Source of the DNA: JAAXHF01 sp963665955
GTDB lineage: Bacteria > Desulfobacterota > Binatia > Bin18
Reading direction: 5' to 3'
Length of the DNA: 64,000 nucleotides
NCBI GenBank assembly: GCA_965231765.1
Contig: OZ246887.1
Coordinates: forward strand, 5,332,001 to 5,396,000
Shown here: positions 17,255 through 25,660 of the stretch, piece by piece
Layout: each line of letters opens with the position of its first letter
How positions within the stretch are numbered: the stretch's first letter is position 1
Translations under genes and position numbers: made by a program
The notes under the pieces: model-generated
The model's input: only the letters and a program-made list of their open reading frames with translations
Told to the model about the DNA's origin: nothing
Databases searched by the model: none

Positions 17255-17728
17255 ATGGCAGAACTGGAGACGTATCAGGTTCGTCGAGAAGAGTTAAAAC
17301 AGCGCTATTTGACGCAGGAAGATACTGCTCCTCGCGCAGTACCGACCTCGGGGGTCGATCATCTGGCTCTGATCTGTTCGGATCTGGATGCCACGATTCA
17401 GTTTTATACACAGGTTTTGGGTATGCGGCTGACCAAGATCATGACCAACCGTGACGAGCCAACCTCGACTCATATTTTCCTTGATATGGGAGGTGGGAAC
17501 CAGTTAGCCTTTTTTGATTTTCCCAAGAAAGGGCCTGACAAGACTGTCCGGGGGGTTGGTAGCATGCATCATATTGCGTTGAAGGCGCAGCCTGAGCAGT
17601 TCCGTGAGATTCTGAGCAGCTTGAAAACGCAACAGATTCCCCACTCTCTGCATGGCTCCGAGGAGTCTGGATCTGTCTACGTGCGTGACCCTGACGAGAT
17701 CCTTGTTGAAGTCACCACCGGCTACTAG
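17255..17728 (+). CDS. VOC family (glyoxalase/dioxygenase fold) protein
   Basis: A 157-residue protein with one vicinal-oxygen-chelate domain: GVDHLALICSDLDATIQFYTQVLGM, then HIFLDMGGGNQLAFFD, MHHIALKA and a metal-type Glu in EILVEVTTG. Metal ligands His, His and Glu are in place. A strong GGAGAGGAGG precedes the ATG. It may be a small-molecule dioxygenase, isomerase or lyase; nothing in the sequence narrows the substrate. It stands between the ceramide genes and a broken regulator, with 118 bp before it. Confidence 0.8.
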   Translation: MAELETYQVRREELKQRYLTQEDTAPRAVPTSGVDHLALICSDLDATIQFYTQVLGMRLTKIMTNRDEPTSTHIFLDMGGGNQLAFFDFPKKGPDKTVRGVGSMHHIALKAQPEQFREILSSLKTQQIPHSLHGSEESGSVYVRDPDEILVEVTTGY

Positions 17729-17782
17729 ACCTCATCGAGAACGAAACTCACATTTGGCTCACATCCGGATTGCCCAAGCGCT

Positions 17783-18125
17783 ATGCTAAGAAAAACAACG
17801 AGCTCCGCCCCGCAGCATACAACGCGGGGTGAGCAGACCCGTCTGCGGATCACCCAGGCTGCGGCAGAATTAGTCCACCGCCACGGTTTTCATCATACCA
17901 GTCTGGATGACATTTTGGCGGCTGCCAAAGTCCCCAAGGGATCGTTGTATTTTTATTTTCGGAATAAAGGAGGAATTGGGCTTCGCCATCATTCGCTATC
18001 GGCGTGATTTTTTGCTGAACGCGCTACGTGATATATTTTCGCAGCCTGGGTTGTTACCCGAGCATACCAAGCAGCGGTTTGCGTTTATGCACAGCACCCT
18101 GGGCAACGGGTCACCGTTGCCCTAG
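17783..18125 (+). pseudogene. Frameshifted, truncated TetR/AcrR-type regulator
   Basis: The first frame encodes a normal TetR DNA-binding domain (TRLRITQAAAELVHRHGFHH, then TSLDDILAAAKVPKGSLYFYF) and then breaks after RNK. Reading continues in another frame as EELGFAIIRYRRDFLLNALRD. At the break the DNA reads AAAGGAGGAATTG, one G more than needed for NKEEL. The restored product would still end after about 114 residues, well short of the usual 190-200, so the ligand-binding domain is also missing. Either a pseudogene or a sequencing error plus a real truncation. Confidence 0.75.
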
Positions 18126-18155
18126 CCTCAATCGACTCTGTCATATCAGATACTG

Positions 18156-18833
18156 CTACGCTGCTGCATTGGCCGCCAGGTTCTCGATGATGTCTGCCGG
18201 CTCAAGCCGGTGCGTATAGTCGGCATCAACATACGCCAACTGAATAACACCGTCTTGGCCAATGACATAAGTGGCTGGAATGGGCAGTTCGTATGAATCG
18301 TCTCCGTTGAATTCTGGCAGCTTTCCGAACTGGTCGTAGAGTGGACGCAGTTCGTCGACCAGGGCAAAAACGAGTCCGAACGTGCGGGCAACCTGGTTGC
18401 CCGCATCGCTTAATACTTCATACGGCAGGTCATTCTTTTCGGCCATGGTCAAAGAGTTGTCTGGGGTCTGAGGAGAGATTGCGACCACTGAAGCGCCATG
18501 GGCTTGCATTTCGGCCAGGTGTTTTTTGTACGCCTGCAACTGCAGGTTACAGTATGGTCACCAGGTCCCTCGATAAAACGCTAGGACGACCGGACCTTTG
18601 CTCAGCAGATTGGCGAGGCTGACATCTTCGCCACGGACGTTTGGCAAGGTGAACGCAGGCGCTGTGTCGCCCACTTTGACGCTCTTGTCGGCAATTCCGC
18701 TTTTGACCAAATCTTCTGTGGTCCGCTGGAGCGTACTCACAATTGCTGATGGGATATTGGGCAGCATTTCTTTCTGAAATGCTTCGATAGCTTGTTTGAG
18801 CTCTTGGTTGAGCCCAGCTTCTTGACCGCTCAT
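18156..18833 (-). CDS. Selenocysteine-containing peroxiredoxin-like protein
   Basis: Read straight through, this is a 225-residue thioredoxin-fold peroxidase-like protein interrupted only by an in-frame TGA at 18558-18560 (residue 92). The context is FYRGTW-TGA-PYCNLQLQAY; the family has Cys there (GTWCPYCN), so TGA falls exactly on the catalytic residue, giving UPYC. Both sides are well conserved: VGDTAPAFTLPN before, and VVAISPQTPDNS and PIPATYVIGQDG after. GGAGG precedes the ATG. An 18-nt spaced hairpin follows the TGA, as expected for a bacterial SECIS. Expected role is thiol peroxidase or oxidoreductase activity. It requires SelA, SelB, SelC and SelD elsewhere in the genome. Confidence 0.85.
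18527..18551 (-). promoter_or_regulatory. Candidate bacterial SECIS hairpin
   Basis: In the mRNA sense the stretch after the TGA folds as outer stem TGTA/TACA, a small internal bulge, inner stem CCTGC/GCAGG and a four-base loop AGTT. The loop G is the 18th base after the TGA, the same distance as in the second selenoprotein of this window. Position, size and a G in the apical loop fit bacterial SECIS elements recognised by SelB. Confidence 0.7.
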
Positions 18834-19122
18834 CGTGCGATCCTCCTCTCATGCTCAGACAGAATGCTGCACCCATACGTCCTCGTGGCGACTGAAGCAA
18901 GCGGGGGCAGCTGTAAAAAATGGTTCGACGCTGTCATCGCAATACAGAACAGACTATTTGATCTATAGGCTTGGCCAGGATACGGGAAGGCTGAGCGAGA
19001 GAGCTTGCTCTGGAAGCTGCATCTGAGCGTAAGGTAGGCCTGGCTTGGAGGTCGTTGACCAAACGTGCCAAGCAGGTATCAATACGGATGTAGAGAACAC
19101 AGACAGATGGAGGAAAGAGATT

Positions 19123-21102
19123 ATGCAGGATGTTTTGATGCGCTGGGTTTGGGGTGGCAGTCGAATAATCATGGCATCGGCGTTGATGCTCCCGCTCAGT
19201 GTCTGTGCACAGGACACTACAGCGCTAGCTGAACAACAGACCCAGGCCGAAGCCAGCCTATCGGATGATACGGATGCCGCAGTGGCGGCGACTCCGGCGG
19301 CCAAACCCGCACCAGTAGAAGCGAATCAGGTAGCGACAGAGGCAGCACCTACTGCTAACGCAGAGGCGGCGTCTACGGAAGCGCGGACTGAACTGTACGC
19401 ACTGGTCGAACACGCAGAAGCGGAAGAAGTTGACGAGGATGGTGAATCGGATGAAGCCGGAAAATCAGAGGAGAGCCCGGTCAGCGGTCTTCCGTCCGTG
19501 ACGCATGAAAGACTTCTCCAAGGGACAAGCAATGCTGCCGACTGGCTGATGTATGGTGGCAATTATGAGAGCTGGCGGTTCAGCCCACTGACCGATATCA
19601 GTCGCGACAACGTCAAGAAACTCCAGGCGGCGTGGGCATTTCAAACGGGTATTCCAGCCCAGTTCCAAACCTCACCAGTTGTGGCTGACGGTGTGCTGTA
19701 TCTGACCGCGGCTTACAACAAACTGTTCGCCTTAGATGCGGTCACTGGCGAGATGCTGTGGAAATATGATCATCCGCTGCCGAAAGATATGCGCATTTGC
19801 TGTGGGCCAGGCAATCGTGGTCCAGCCATTGCCGGTGACATGCTCTACATGGGGACGTTGGACGCCCGTGTGGTTGCCTTAAATCGCAACACCGGCGAGG
19901 TGGTGTGGAATACCGAGATTGATAACTATCGTAACGGTTTTAGCGTGACCGCTGCCCCATTGATTGTCAAGGATAAGGTCATTATCGGCATTGCTGGTGG
20001 TGAATATGGCATTCGGGGCTATTTGGATGCGTATGATGCCAAGACAGGTGAGCTGGCGTGGCGCCGCTATACCATCCCCAATATGAGTGAAAAAGGTGTG
20101 GAAACCTGGGAAGGCGATTCTTGGAAACAGGGCGGTGGTCCAACCTGGGTGACGGGCTCGTACGACCCAGGAGCCAATCTGCTGTACTGGGCAACGGGAA
20201 ATCCGGCTCCGGACTGGAATGGAGACAATCGTGAAGGCGATAATTTGTACACAAATAGTGTGCTTGCCCTTGACCCAGATACCGGCGAGTTGAAGTGGTA
20301 CTTCCAATTCACTCCGCATGACATTTGGGATTATGACGGTAATACCGGCATGTTTTTGCTTGACGTACAACGAGGTGGAGAAACAGTCAAAGCCCTGGCC
20401 CAGCCCAACCGGAATGGCTTTCTGTATGTGTTAGACCGCCAGAGTGGTAAATTTCTGCACGGTGCATCGTATGTCGAGCAGCTAAATTGGGCCAAAGGAC
20501 TTGACGAGAATGGACGGCCGCAGGTCGATCCAAAGTATGTCCCGATGAAGGGTGGCAATCCCGAGTTGATCTGTCCGGGCAATGTGGGCGGCCAAAATGG
20601 TTCGTACTCAGCAGCCTACAGTCCGACGGCGAATTCTATCTTCGTGCCGACGATTGAGAGCTGTGGCAAGATGGAAAAAGCCACATCCATGTTTATCCAG
20701 GGCATCCCATTCTGGGGTGGCGGCCCTGGAGAGACCCAAGGCGGTCTTGGAACTGCCTATGGACACGTGTCTGCTATCGATCCGGCAACAGGCGAAGTCA
20801 AATGGCGCTATAAAGACAAATACCCGATGGTTGGCGGTGCACTGGCGACGGCTGGTGGCCTCGTCTTCACTGGTAATCAGCAAGGCTATGCGCTGGCCTT
20901 AGACGACACAACTGGTGATCTGTTGTGGAAGTTTCAGACCGGCTCGACCGTCCGTGGCCAGCCGATCACGTATAAAGTCAATGGACGGCAGTATGTGGCC
21001 ATCCCCAGCGGGGCTGGCGGTCTCGTCGTCAGCATTGTGGGTGAGAACCCGAATGTCAGCCGAGGCAGCGCGCTGTTCGTGTTTGCCTTGCCTGAGGAAT
21101 AA
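19123..21102 (+). CDS. PQQ-dependent alcohol dehydrogenase with lanthanide-type metal site
   Basis: Periplasmic eight-bladed quinoprotein, 659 residues. The ATG has GGAGGAAAG upstream and opens a signal peptide ending near SVCAQ (residue 30). Residues ~31-135 are an unusual Ala/Glu/Asp-rich linker; the propeller starts near WLMYGGNYESW. Visible site residues: vicinal Cys226-Cys227, Glu294 (GGEYGIRG), Asn360 (GNPAPDWN), catalytic Asp403 and Asp405 in WDYDG. The second Asp, Ala in calcium-type MxaF, is the mark of lanthanide-dependent XoxF/PedH-type enzymes. No CxxCH haem domain is present. It oxidises primary alcohols to aldehydes and sits upstream of the CuMMO genes, whose product would be an alcohol. 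Confidence 0.85.
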   Translation: MQDVLMRWVWGGSRIIMASALMLPLSVCAQDTTALAEQQTQAEASLSDDTDAAVAATPAAKPAPVEANQVATEAAPTANAEAASTEARTELYALVEHAEAEEVDEDGESDEAGKSEESPVSGLPSVTHERLLQGTSNAADWLMYGGNYESWRFSPLTDISRDNVKKLQAAWAFQTGIPAQFQTSPVVADGVLYLTAAYNKLFALDAVTGEMLWKYDHPLPKDMRICCGPGNRGPAIAGDMLYMGTLDARVVALNRNTGEVVWNTEIDNYRNGFSVTAAPLIVKDKVIIGIAGGEYGIRGYLDAYDAKTGELAWRRYTIPNMSEKGVETWEGDSWKQGGGPTWVTGSYDPGANLLYWATGNPAPDWNGDNREGDNLYTNSVLALDPDTGELKWYFQFTPHDIWDYDGNTGMFLLDVQRGGETVKALAQPNRNGFLYVLDRQSGKFLHGASYVEQLNWAKGLDENGRPQVDPKYVPMKGGNPELICPGNVGGQNGSYSAAYSPTANSIFVPTIESCGKMEKATSMFIQGIPFWGGGPGETQGGLGTAYGHVSAIDPATGEVKWRYKDKYPMVGGALATAGGLVFTGNQQGYALALDDTTGDLLWKFQTGSTVRGQPITYKVNGRQYVAIPSGAGGLVVSIVGENPNVSRGSALFVFALPEE

Positions 21103-21117
21103 TGACGTTCAGTATAT

Positions 21118-21151
21118 GGGGGCGGTTCGTAAACCGTCCCCATTATTTTTT
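21118..21151 (+). terminator. Rho-independent terminator after the PQQ dehydrogenase
   Basis: GGGGGCGGTT and AACCGTCCCC form a near-perfect stem around a short loop, followed by ATTATTTTTTT. It lies 15 bp past the dehydrogenase stop. The rest of the 311-base gap up to the Tat-exported subunit shows only a weak AT-poor repeat (CGGCAAAGGGCCGAATAT) and no gene. Confidence 0.75.
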
Positions 21152-21413
21152 ACTCCTTGTCTTTCTCCAATCCATTTCTGCTTCTTCTTGGTCTACTGCT
21201 TGCACGGGGGTTCTTCCTACCAACGTCTCTGTCGGCGGTGGTTTTCGACCAGATATTCGGCAAAGGGCCGAATATCTGTGCGATATTCCACGATACCCTG
21301 AATTGGCTCCGCCGCTGCCACCCGCCCGAAATTGCAAAAGTTCAGTTTCTCAGCTAATGGAGAGAAAAGTCTCGAGAGCAACTAGAAGCGAACGAGCGAG
21401 AAGGGGTACCTCC

Positions 21414-21944
21414 ATGAGCAAGAAGGGAATGAGTCGCCGTCAGTTTTTGCATTCGAGTAGTCTGACTCTTGCCGGTACAATCGTTGCCGGTAGCCTAGGG
21501 ACGATCCTGCCGAAAACGGCTGAGGCCCTGGCAAACCTCACCACCACATTGGATGAGCATACCGCCATGACTTTGGTACACATGTGTCGTCACATCTATC
21601 CGCACGATGCAATTGGGGATAGTTACTACGCCAAAATTATCGAAGGGTTTGATGAGAAAGCGAAAGCGGACTCGAATTTTGCCACGTTAGTGCAAGAAGG
21701 TGTGGGCTCACTTGACGCAATTTATGGAGTGAAATGGCTCGATTTAAGTGAGGGGTACAAACTGAGTGCCTTGAAAAATATTGAAACCACGCCGTTTTTC
21801 CAGACCATTCGGGGCTCCATTGTGACCGGTCTGTACGACCAGCCCCTCGTGTGGCGACATTTTGGTTATGAAGGCTCTTCGTGGAAATCGGGCGGCTATA
21901 TTGAACGCGGCTTCGACGATATCGGTTGGTTGCCTGAGGATTAA
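21414..21944 (+). CDS. Gluconate 2-dehydrogenase subunit 3 family protein (Tat-exported)
   Basis: A 176-residue small subunit partner of GMC-type periplasmic dehydrogenases. The twin-arginine signal is clear: SRRQFLHSSSLTLAGTIVAG. The open frame extends 312 bases upstream, but ATG 21414 puts the Tat signal at the N-terminus. The mature part carries LVHMCRHIYPHDAIGD and RHFGYEGSSWKSGGY, typical of the family. The GMC large subunit starts 13 bp downstream. In this family the small subunit carries the large, signal-less flavoprotein through the Tat pathway. Confidence 0.85.
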   Translation: MSKKGMSRRQFLHSSSLTLAGTIVAGSLGTILPKTAEALANLTTTLDEHTAMTLVHMCRHIYPHDAIGDSYYAKIIEGFDEKAKADSNFATLVQEGVGSLDAIYGVKWLDLSEGYKLSALKNIETTPFFQTIRGSIVTGLYDQPLVWRHFGYEGSSWKSGGYIERGFDDIGWLPED

Positions 21945-21957
21945 GAGGGGGTCGGTC

Positions 21958-23526
21958 ATGGCAAAGTATGAACTGAAAGACGAAAGTGTAGTGGTCATCA
22001 TTGGCTCGGGTGCTGGCGGCGGAACATTAGCCAATGAGCTGTGCCAAAAGGGTGCCAACGTCGTTCTGCTTGAGGCAGGCAAGCGGATTGAAATGAAGGA
22101 TTTTGAGAACGACGAATGGAAGATGTTTAACAAAACTGCCTGGCTCGATAAACGCACGACATCGGGCTCCTGGCGGGTTGCCAAGGACTTTCCGAATCTG
22201 CCGACCTGGATTGTGAAAGCCGTTGGCGGGACAACAGTCCACTGGGCAGGAGCCTCGTTACGTTTTAAAGATTATGAGTTCAACGGCCGGACGACGTACG
22301 GTGAAGTCGCTGATGCTAACTTGCTTGATTGGCCAATCAGTTTGGACGACATGGCGCCCTATTATGCCCGTGCTGAGGACAAGATGGGGGTGACCAATAC
22401 CAATGATATCCCGCCCTTACCCGGCAGTAATAACTATAAGGTGCTGGAGGCTGGTGCAAAGCGCTTGGGTTACAAAAAAGTCCATACCGGCAATATGGCG
22501 ATTAACTCTCGGCCACGAGATAGACGCCAATCCTGCCGGCAACTCGGGTTCTGCTTTCAGGGCTGTAAAATGGGCGCCAAGTGGTCAACCCTGTATACGG
22601 AAATTCCGAAAGCCGAAGCGACCGGCAAGCTTGATATCCGGCCGGAGAGCCAAGCCTTACAAATTCTTCATAATGACCAAGGCAAGGTCTCTGGCGTGCT
22701 GTATGCCGACAAGGACGGCAACCAGGTTGAGCAGAAAGCCCGCGTAGTATGTGTGGCTGGCAACTCGATTGAAAGCCCGCGTTTATTGCTGAACTCCGCC
22801 TCCACGATGTTCCCCGACGGTCTGGCAAATTCGTCAGGACAAGTCGGACAGAACTATATGCGGCATACGACGGCATCGGTGTATGGGATCTTTGATAAAG
22901 AGGTCAACATGTACCGTGGGACGACCATGGCTGGCATTGTTGAAGATGAAGCACGGAACGATCCGTCGCGTGGTTTTGTCGGCGGCTATCACATGGAAAC
23001 GATAGCCCTTGGCCTGCCCTTTATGGCTGCTTTCCTCGATCCGGGAGCCTGGGGGCCTGAGTTCACCGAGCTGATGGACCAGTATGAACATATGGCCGGG
23101 ATGTGGATCGTCGGCGAGGATATGCCGCGGGAGACCAATCGGGTGACGTTACACCCGACCGAGAAAGATCAGTTCGGTCAGCCTATTCCGAATGTCCACT
23201 TTGACGACCACCCGAACGACATTGCGATGCGCAACCACGGCTTTAAACAGGGCAGCGCGATCTATGAAGCAGTCGGCGCCACGCGTATTGTCGAGACGCC
23301 GCCGTATCCCTCAACCCACAACCTCGGTACCAATCGGATGAGCGAGAAGCCCAGCGATGGGGTGGTGAACAAATGGGGCCAAGCCCACGATATCACAAAC
23401 CTCTTTGTCTCTGACGGGAGCCAATTCACCACCGGGGCGGGAGAAAACCCGACTTTGACCATCGTCTCGCTGGCCATCCGCCAAGCTGAATACATTGTTG
23501 ATCAAATGGGCAAAGGCGCAGTCTGA
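21958..23526 (+). CDS. GMC-family FAD oxidoreductase (large subunit)
   Basis: A 522-residue flavoenzyme. The FAD dinucleotide motif IIGSGAGGGTLANEL is at the N-terminus; VGGTTVHWAGASLRF and a C-terminal GAGENPTLTIVSLAIR match gluconate/sorbitol/alcohol dehydrogenase large subunits. The segment CRQLGFCFQGCKMGAK has four cysteines, possibly a metal or disulfide site. No signal peptide; it probably exports with the Tat-bearing subunit encoded 13 bp upstream. It oxidises an alcohol or sugar-like substrate in the periplasm. A membrane cytochrome partner was not seen. Confidence 0.85.
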   Translation: MAKYELKDESVVVIIGSGAGGGTLANELCQKGANVVLLEAGKRIEMKDFENDEWKMFNKTAWLDKRTTSGSWRVAKDFPNLPTWIVKAVGGTTVHWAGASLRFKDYEFNGRTTYGEVADANLLDWPISLDDMAPYYARAEDKMGVTNTNDIPPLPGSNNYKVLEAGAKRLGYKKVHTGNMAINSRPRDRRQSCRQLGFCFQGCKMGAKWSTLYTEIPKAEATGKLDIRPESQALQILHNDQGKVSGVLYADKDGNQVEQKARVVCVAGNSIESPRLLLNSASTMFPDGLANSSGQVGQNYMRHTTASVYGIFDKEVNMYRGTTMAGIVEDEARNDPSRGFVGGYHMETIALGLPFMAAFLDPGAWGPEFTELMDQYEHMAGMWIVGEDMPRETNRVTLHPTEKDQFGQPIPNVHFDDHPNDIAMRNHGFKQGSAIYEAVGATRIVETPPYPSTHNLGTNRMSEKPSDGVVNKWGQAHDITNLFVSDGSQFTTGAGENPTLTIVSLAIRQAEYIVDQMGKGAV

Positions 23527-23539
23527 ATGAGATAATCCT

Positions 23540-24559
23540 ATGAAAGCAGCACGGCTCCATGGCTATAATGAACCCTTGAAGCTCGATAGCGTCAATGAAC
23601 CTAGCCTGGGGAGACCCAACGATGTGATTGTCCGCATTGGCGGAGCTGGGTTGTGCCGGACTGATCTGCACATTATAGAGGGCGTTTGGAGAGAGAAGGT
23701 CGATGTCACACTCCCTTACACGCTCGGACACGAGAGTGCCGGTTGGATTGAGGCAGTGGGTGACGGGGTACACAGCATACAGGTAGGCGACCCTGTCATT
23801 GTTCATCCACTCATGACGTGTGGAGTGTGTGCCAGCTGCAGGAGAGGCGAGGACATGTACTGCGAGAATGGCAGCTTTCCTGGCCTCAACACCGATGGTG
23901 GCTTTGCAAACTATCTGCGAACCTCTGAGCGGTCGATTATCAAGCTGGCCGCAGGGGTTGATCCGGTTGATGTTGCCCCCCACGCTGACGCCGGAATTAC
24001 TGCGTATCGGGCGGCTAAGAAGGCGGCGAAGCTGCTTTCCCCTGGGTCATGGGCCGTGGTGATTGGCCTCGGAGGACTGGGACATATCGCTCTCCAATCG
24101 CTGCATAACCTGTGTGCAGCCAACACGATCGTCGTTGATCCAGCGCCAGATGCACAAGAGCTTGCGCGCGAGCTTGGCGCTGAGCATGTGGTGGGCGAGA
24201 ACGCGGTTGAGGCTGTGCAAACGTTGAGCAGCGGAGGCGCGCACGTTGTGCTTGACTTCGTAGGTGAACAGGGCGTTGAGAAGCAGGCAGTCCAGATGCT
24301 CCGTCAGGGAGGTACGCATATTGTCATTGGCTATGGCGGCAAGATCGAAGTGCCGGCTATCGACATGATCTTCTCTGAGCTGTCTGTTGTGGGCAGTTTG
24401 GTCGGCAATTACACCGAACTGTGCGAGCTGATGGTGTTGCATACGCAAGGCAAGGTAAAGCTACATACCAAGCGCTACACACTCGATGAGATCAACACTG
24501 CAATTGACGATCTGCACCACGGCAAGATTAAGGGACGTGCAGTCATTGTGCCAACCTAA
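23540..24559 (+). CDS. Zinc-dependent NAD(P)+ alcohol dehydrogenase
   Basis: A 339-residue medium-chain dehydrogenase. Catalytic zinc ligands Cys39 (GAGLCRTDLH) and His63-Glu64 (LGHESAG) and the structural zinc quartet Cys93, Cys96, Cys99 and Cys107 are all present, as is the coenzyme motif VIGLGGLGHIALQ. Cytoplasmic oxidation of a primary or secondary alcohol, or reduction of an aldehyde. It starts 13 bp after the GMC oxidoreductase and is part of the same run of alcohol-oxidising genes. Confidence 0.88.
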   Translation: MKAARLHGYNEPLKLDSVNEPSLGRPNDVIVRIGGAGLCRTDLHIIEGVWREKVDVTLPYTLGHESAGWIEAVGDGVHSIQVGDPVIVHPLMTCGVCASCRRGEDMYCENGSFPGLNTDGGFANYLRTSERSIIKLAAGVDPVDVAPHADAGITAYRAAKKAAKLLSPGSWAVVIGLGGLGHIALQSLHNLCAANTIVVDPAPDAQELARELGAEHVVGENAVEAVQTLSSGGAHVVLDFVGEQGVEKQAVQMLRQGGTHIVIGYGGKIEVPAIDMIFSELSVVGSLVGNYTELCELMVLHTQGKVKLHTKRYTLDEINTAIDDLHHGKIKGRAVIVPT

Positions 24560-24618
24560 TGATTCTGTCTCTGGCATTTCCTGTGTCGATCAGAGCAGAG
24601 ATGTTGACGCAGTAGGGT

Positions 24619-25458
24619 ATGGTTTTGTCAGTCCGGGCAGGCCTGATGGCTGTGTCGATCGTTCTCTGGAGCCTGTCCAGCGGTTGTCAAAACGACCCTC
24701 CTGTTGAACTCGGCACGTATGCATATGAACAGACGACCTCTGTTGAGCACTGCCCTCCTGGAACCCGCGAGGGACCGGCCGGCATAACCGATGACGAACG
24801 ATCTGCTAAAGGCATTGCGTATAATGTCCGTACCCCGGCTAATTATGACCCAACCGCCGCGCATCCATTGTTGATGGTTTACGCCCCAGCTGGGATCAAT
24901 CAGTTCCGCAATGAGGGTTTTACTGGACTTACGCAAGAAGCGACACAGGCTGGCTTGATCATTGGCTATGCTAATCGTCAACGCCTGTCGATCAGGGTGA
25001 TCGAAGAACTCGGGACAATTCCGAATTTGATTGCTGACAAGTGGTGTGTCGATCCAGAGCGAATCTTCCTGACTGGACACTCTGACGGGGGAACGGCAGC
25101 AGTTGCCCTTGCTGTCCTAGAGCAAACGCAGCATATCCCGAAGGCAATCGCCCCGAGCGCAGCTGGATTCACGGCAGAAGACTTGGCTGGTTTTACCTGT
25201 CCGGCTCCCTTGTCAGTAATGATCATGCAGAGCGCCGAGGATCAGCATTTTCCTGGCTATGGTCAGCAGATTGCAGACTGGTGGGCTGCCTGCAATGGAT
25301 GTGCTGGAGAATCACACCCACAACAGGCAGATGGCTGTCGAATCTACCCAAATTGCGCGAGCGGTGTGACAACGCTGTACTGTGAAGGAACTGGCTCGCA
25401 TTTGGAATGGCCTGCTTTCAATTCAGAGCTTCTTGCCTTCTTCGCCAGTTTTCGTTGA
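24619..25458 (+). CDS. Lipoprotein esterase of the PHB-depolymerase/feruloyl-esterase type
   Basis: A 279-residue alpha/beta hydrolase. A lipobox at SLSSGC (Cys about residue 23) marks it as a lipoprotein. The nucleophile elbow is GHSDGG and a catalytic-type His lies near the end (GSHLEWP); cysteine-rich spacing as in the LpqC/secreted polyhydroxybutyrate depolymerase group. It likely cleaves ester substrates at the outer envelope. It ends 200 bp before the CuMMO block and is separated from it by a repeat-bearing promoter region. Confidence 0.72.
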   Translation: MVLSVRAGLMAVSIVLWSLSSGCQNDPPVELGTYAYEQTTSVEHCPPGTREGPAGITDDERSAKGIAYNVRTPANYDPTAAHPLLMVYAPAGINQFRNEGFTGLTQEATQAGLIIGYANRQRLSIRVIEELGTIPNLIADKWCVDPERIFLTGHSDGGTAAVALAVLEQTQHIPKAIAPSAAGFTAEDLAGFTCPAPLSVMIMQSAEDQHFPGYGQQIADWWAACNGCAGESHPQQADGCRIYPNCASGVTTLYCEGTGSHLEWPAFNSELLAFFASFR

Positions 25459-25506
25459 GACACTCCGTCAATTGCTAAAATATTAAGAGGATTTTTTGCT
25501 TCTAAG

Positions 25507-25567
25507 GAAAGTCTTGGGAAAGCCTTGAGAAAGCCTTGACAGCAACCTTAATTTCACCCCATATACT
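25507..25567 (+). promoter_or_regulatory. Three 11-bp direct repeats and candidate promoter ahead of the CuMMO operon
   Basis: GAAAGTCTTGG, GAAAGCCTTGA and GAAAGCCTTGA follow one another without gap at 25507-25539. The third copy runs into TTGACA (25536-25541), with TATACT at 25562-25567. The 20-base spacing is longer than the sigma-70 optimum, so activator-dependent use is likely. Eleven-base spacing places each copy on the same face of the helix, as for a cooperative DNA-binding regulator. Confidence 0.5.
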
Positions 25568-25660
25568 AGGGTAACCCAGTCAGGGGGCTGGTCTGATGGT
25601 ACTGCATCTGTTTGGCTTGGCGATTTGAGAGTAGGCAGTATCAGTGGTGGATGCAATGAG

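Noticed and set aside
23426..23983. Long minus-strand frame across the GMC/alcohol dehydrogenase junction
   Set aside because: It is the reverse shadow of two well-supported plus-strand genes and has no family resemblance.
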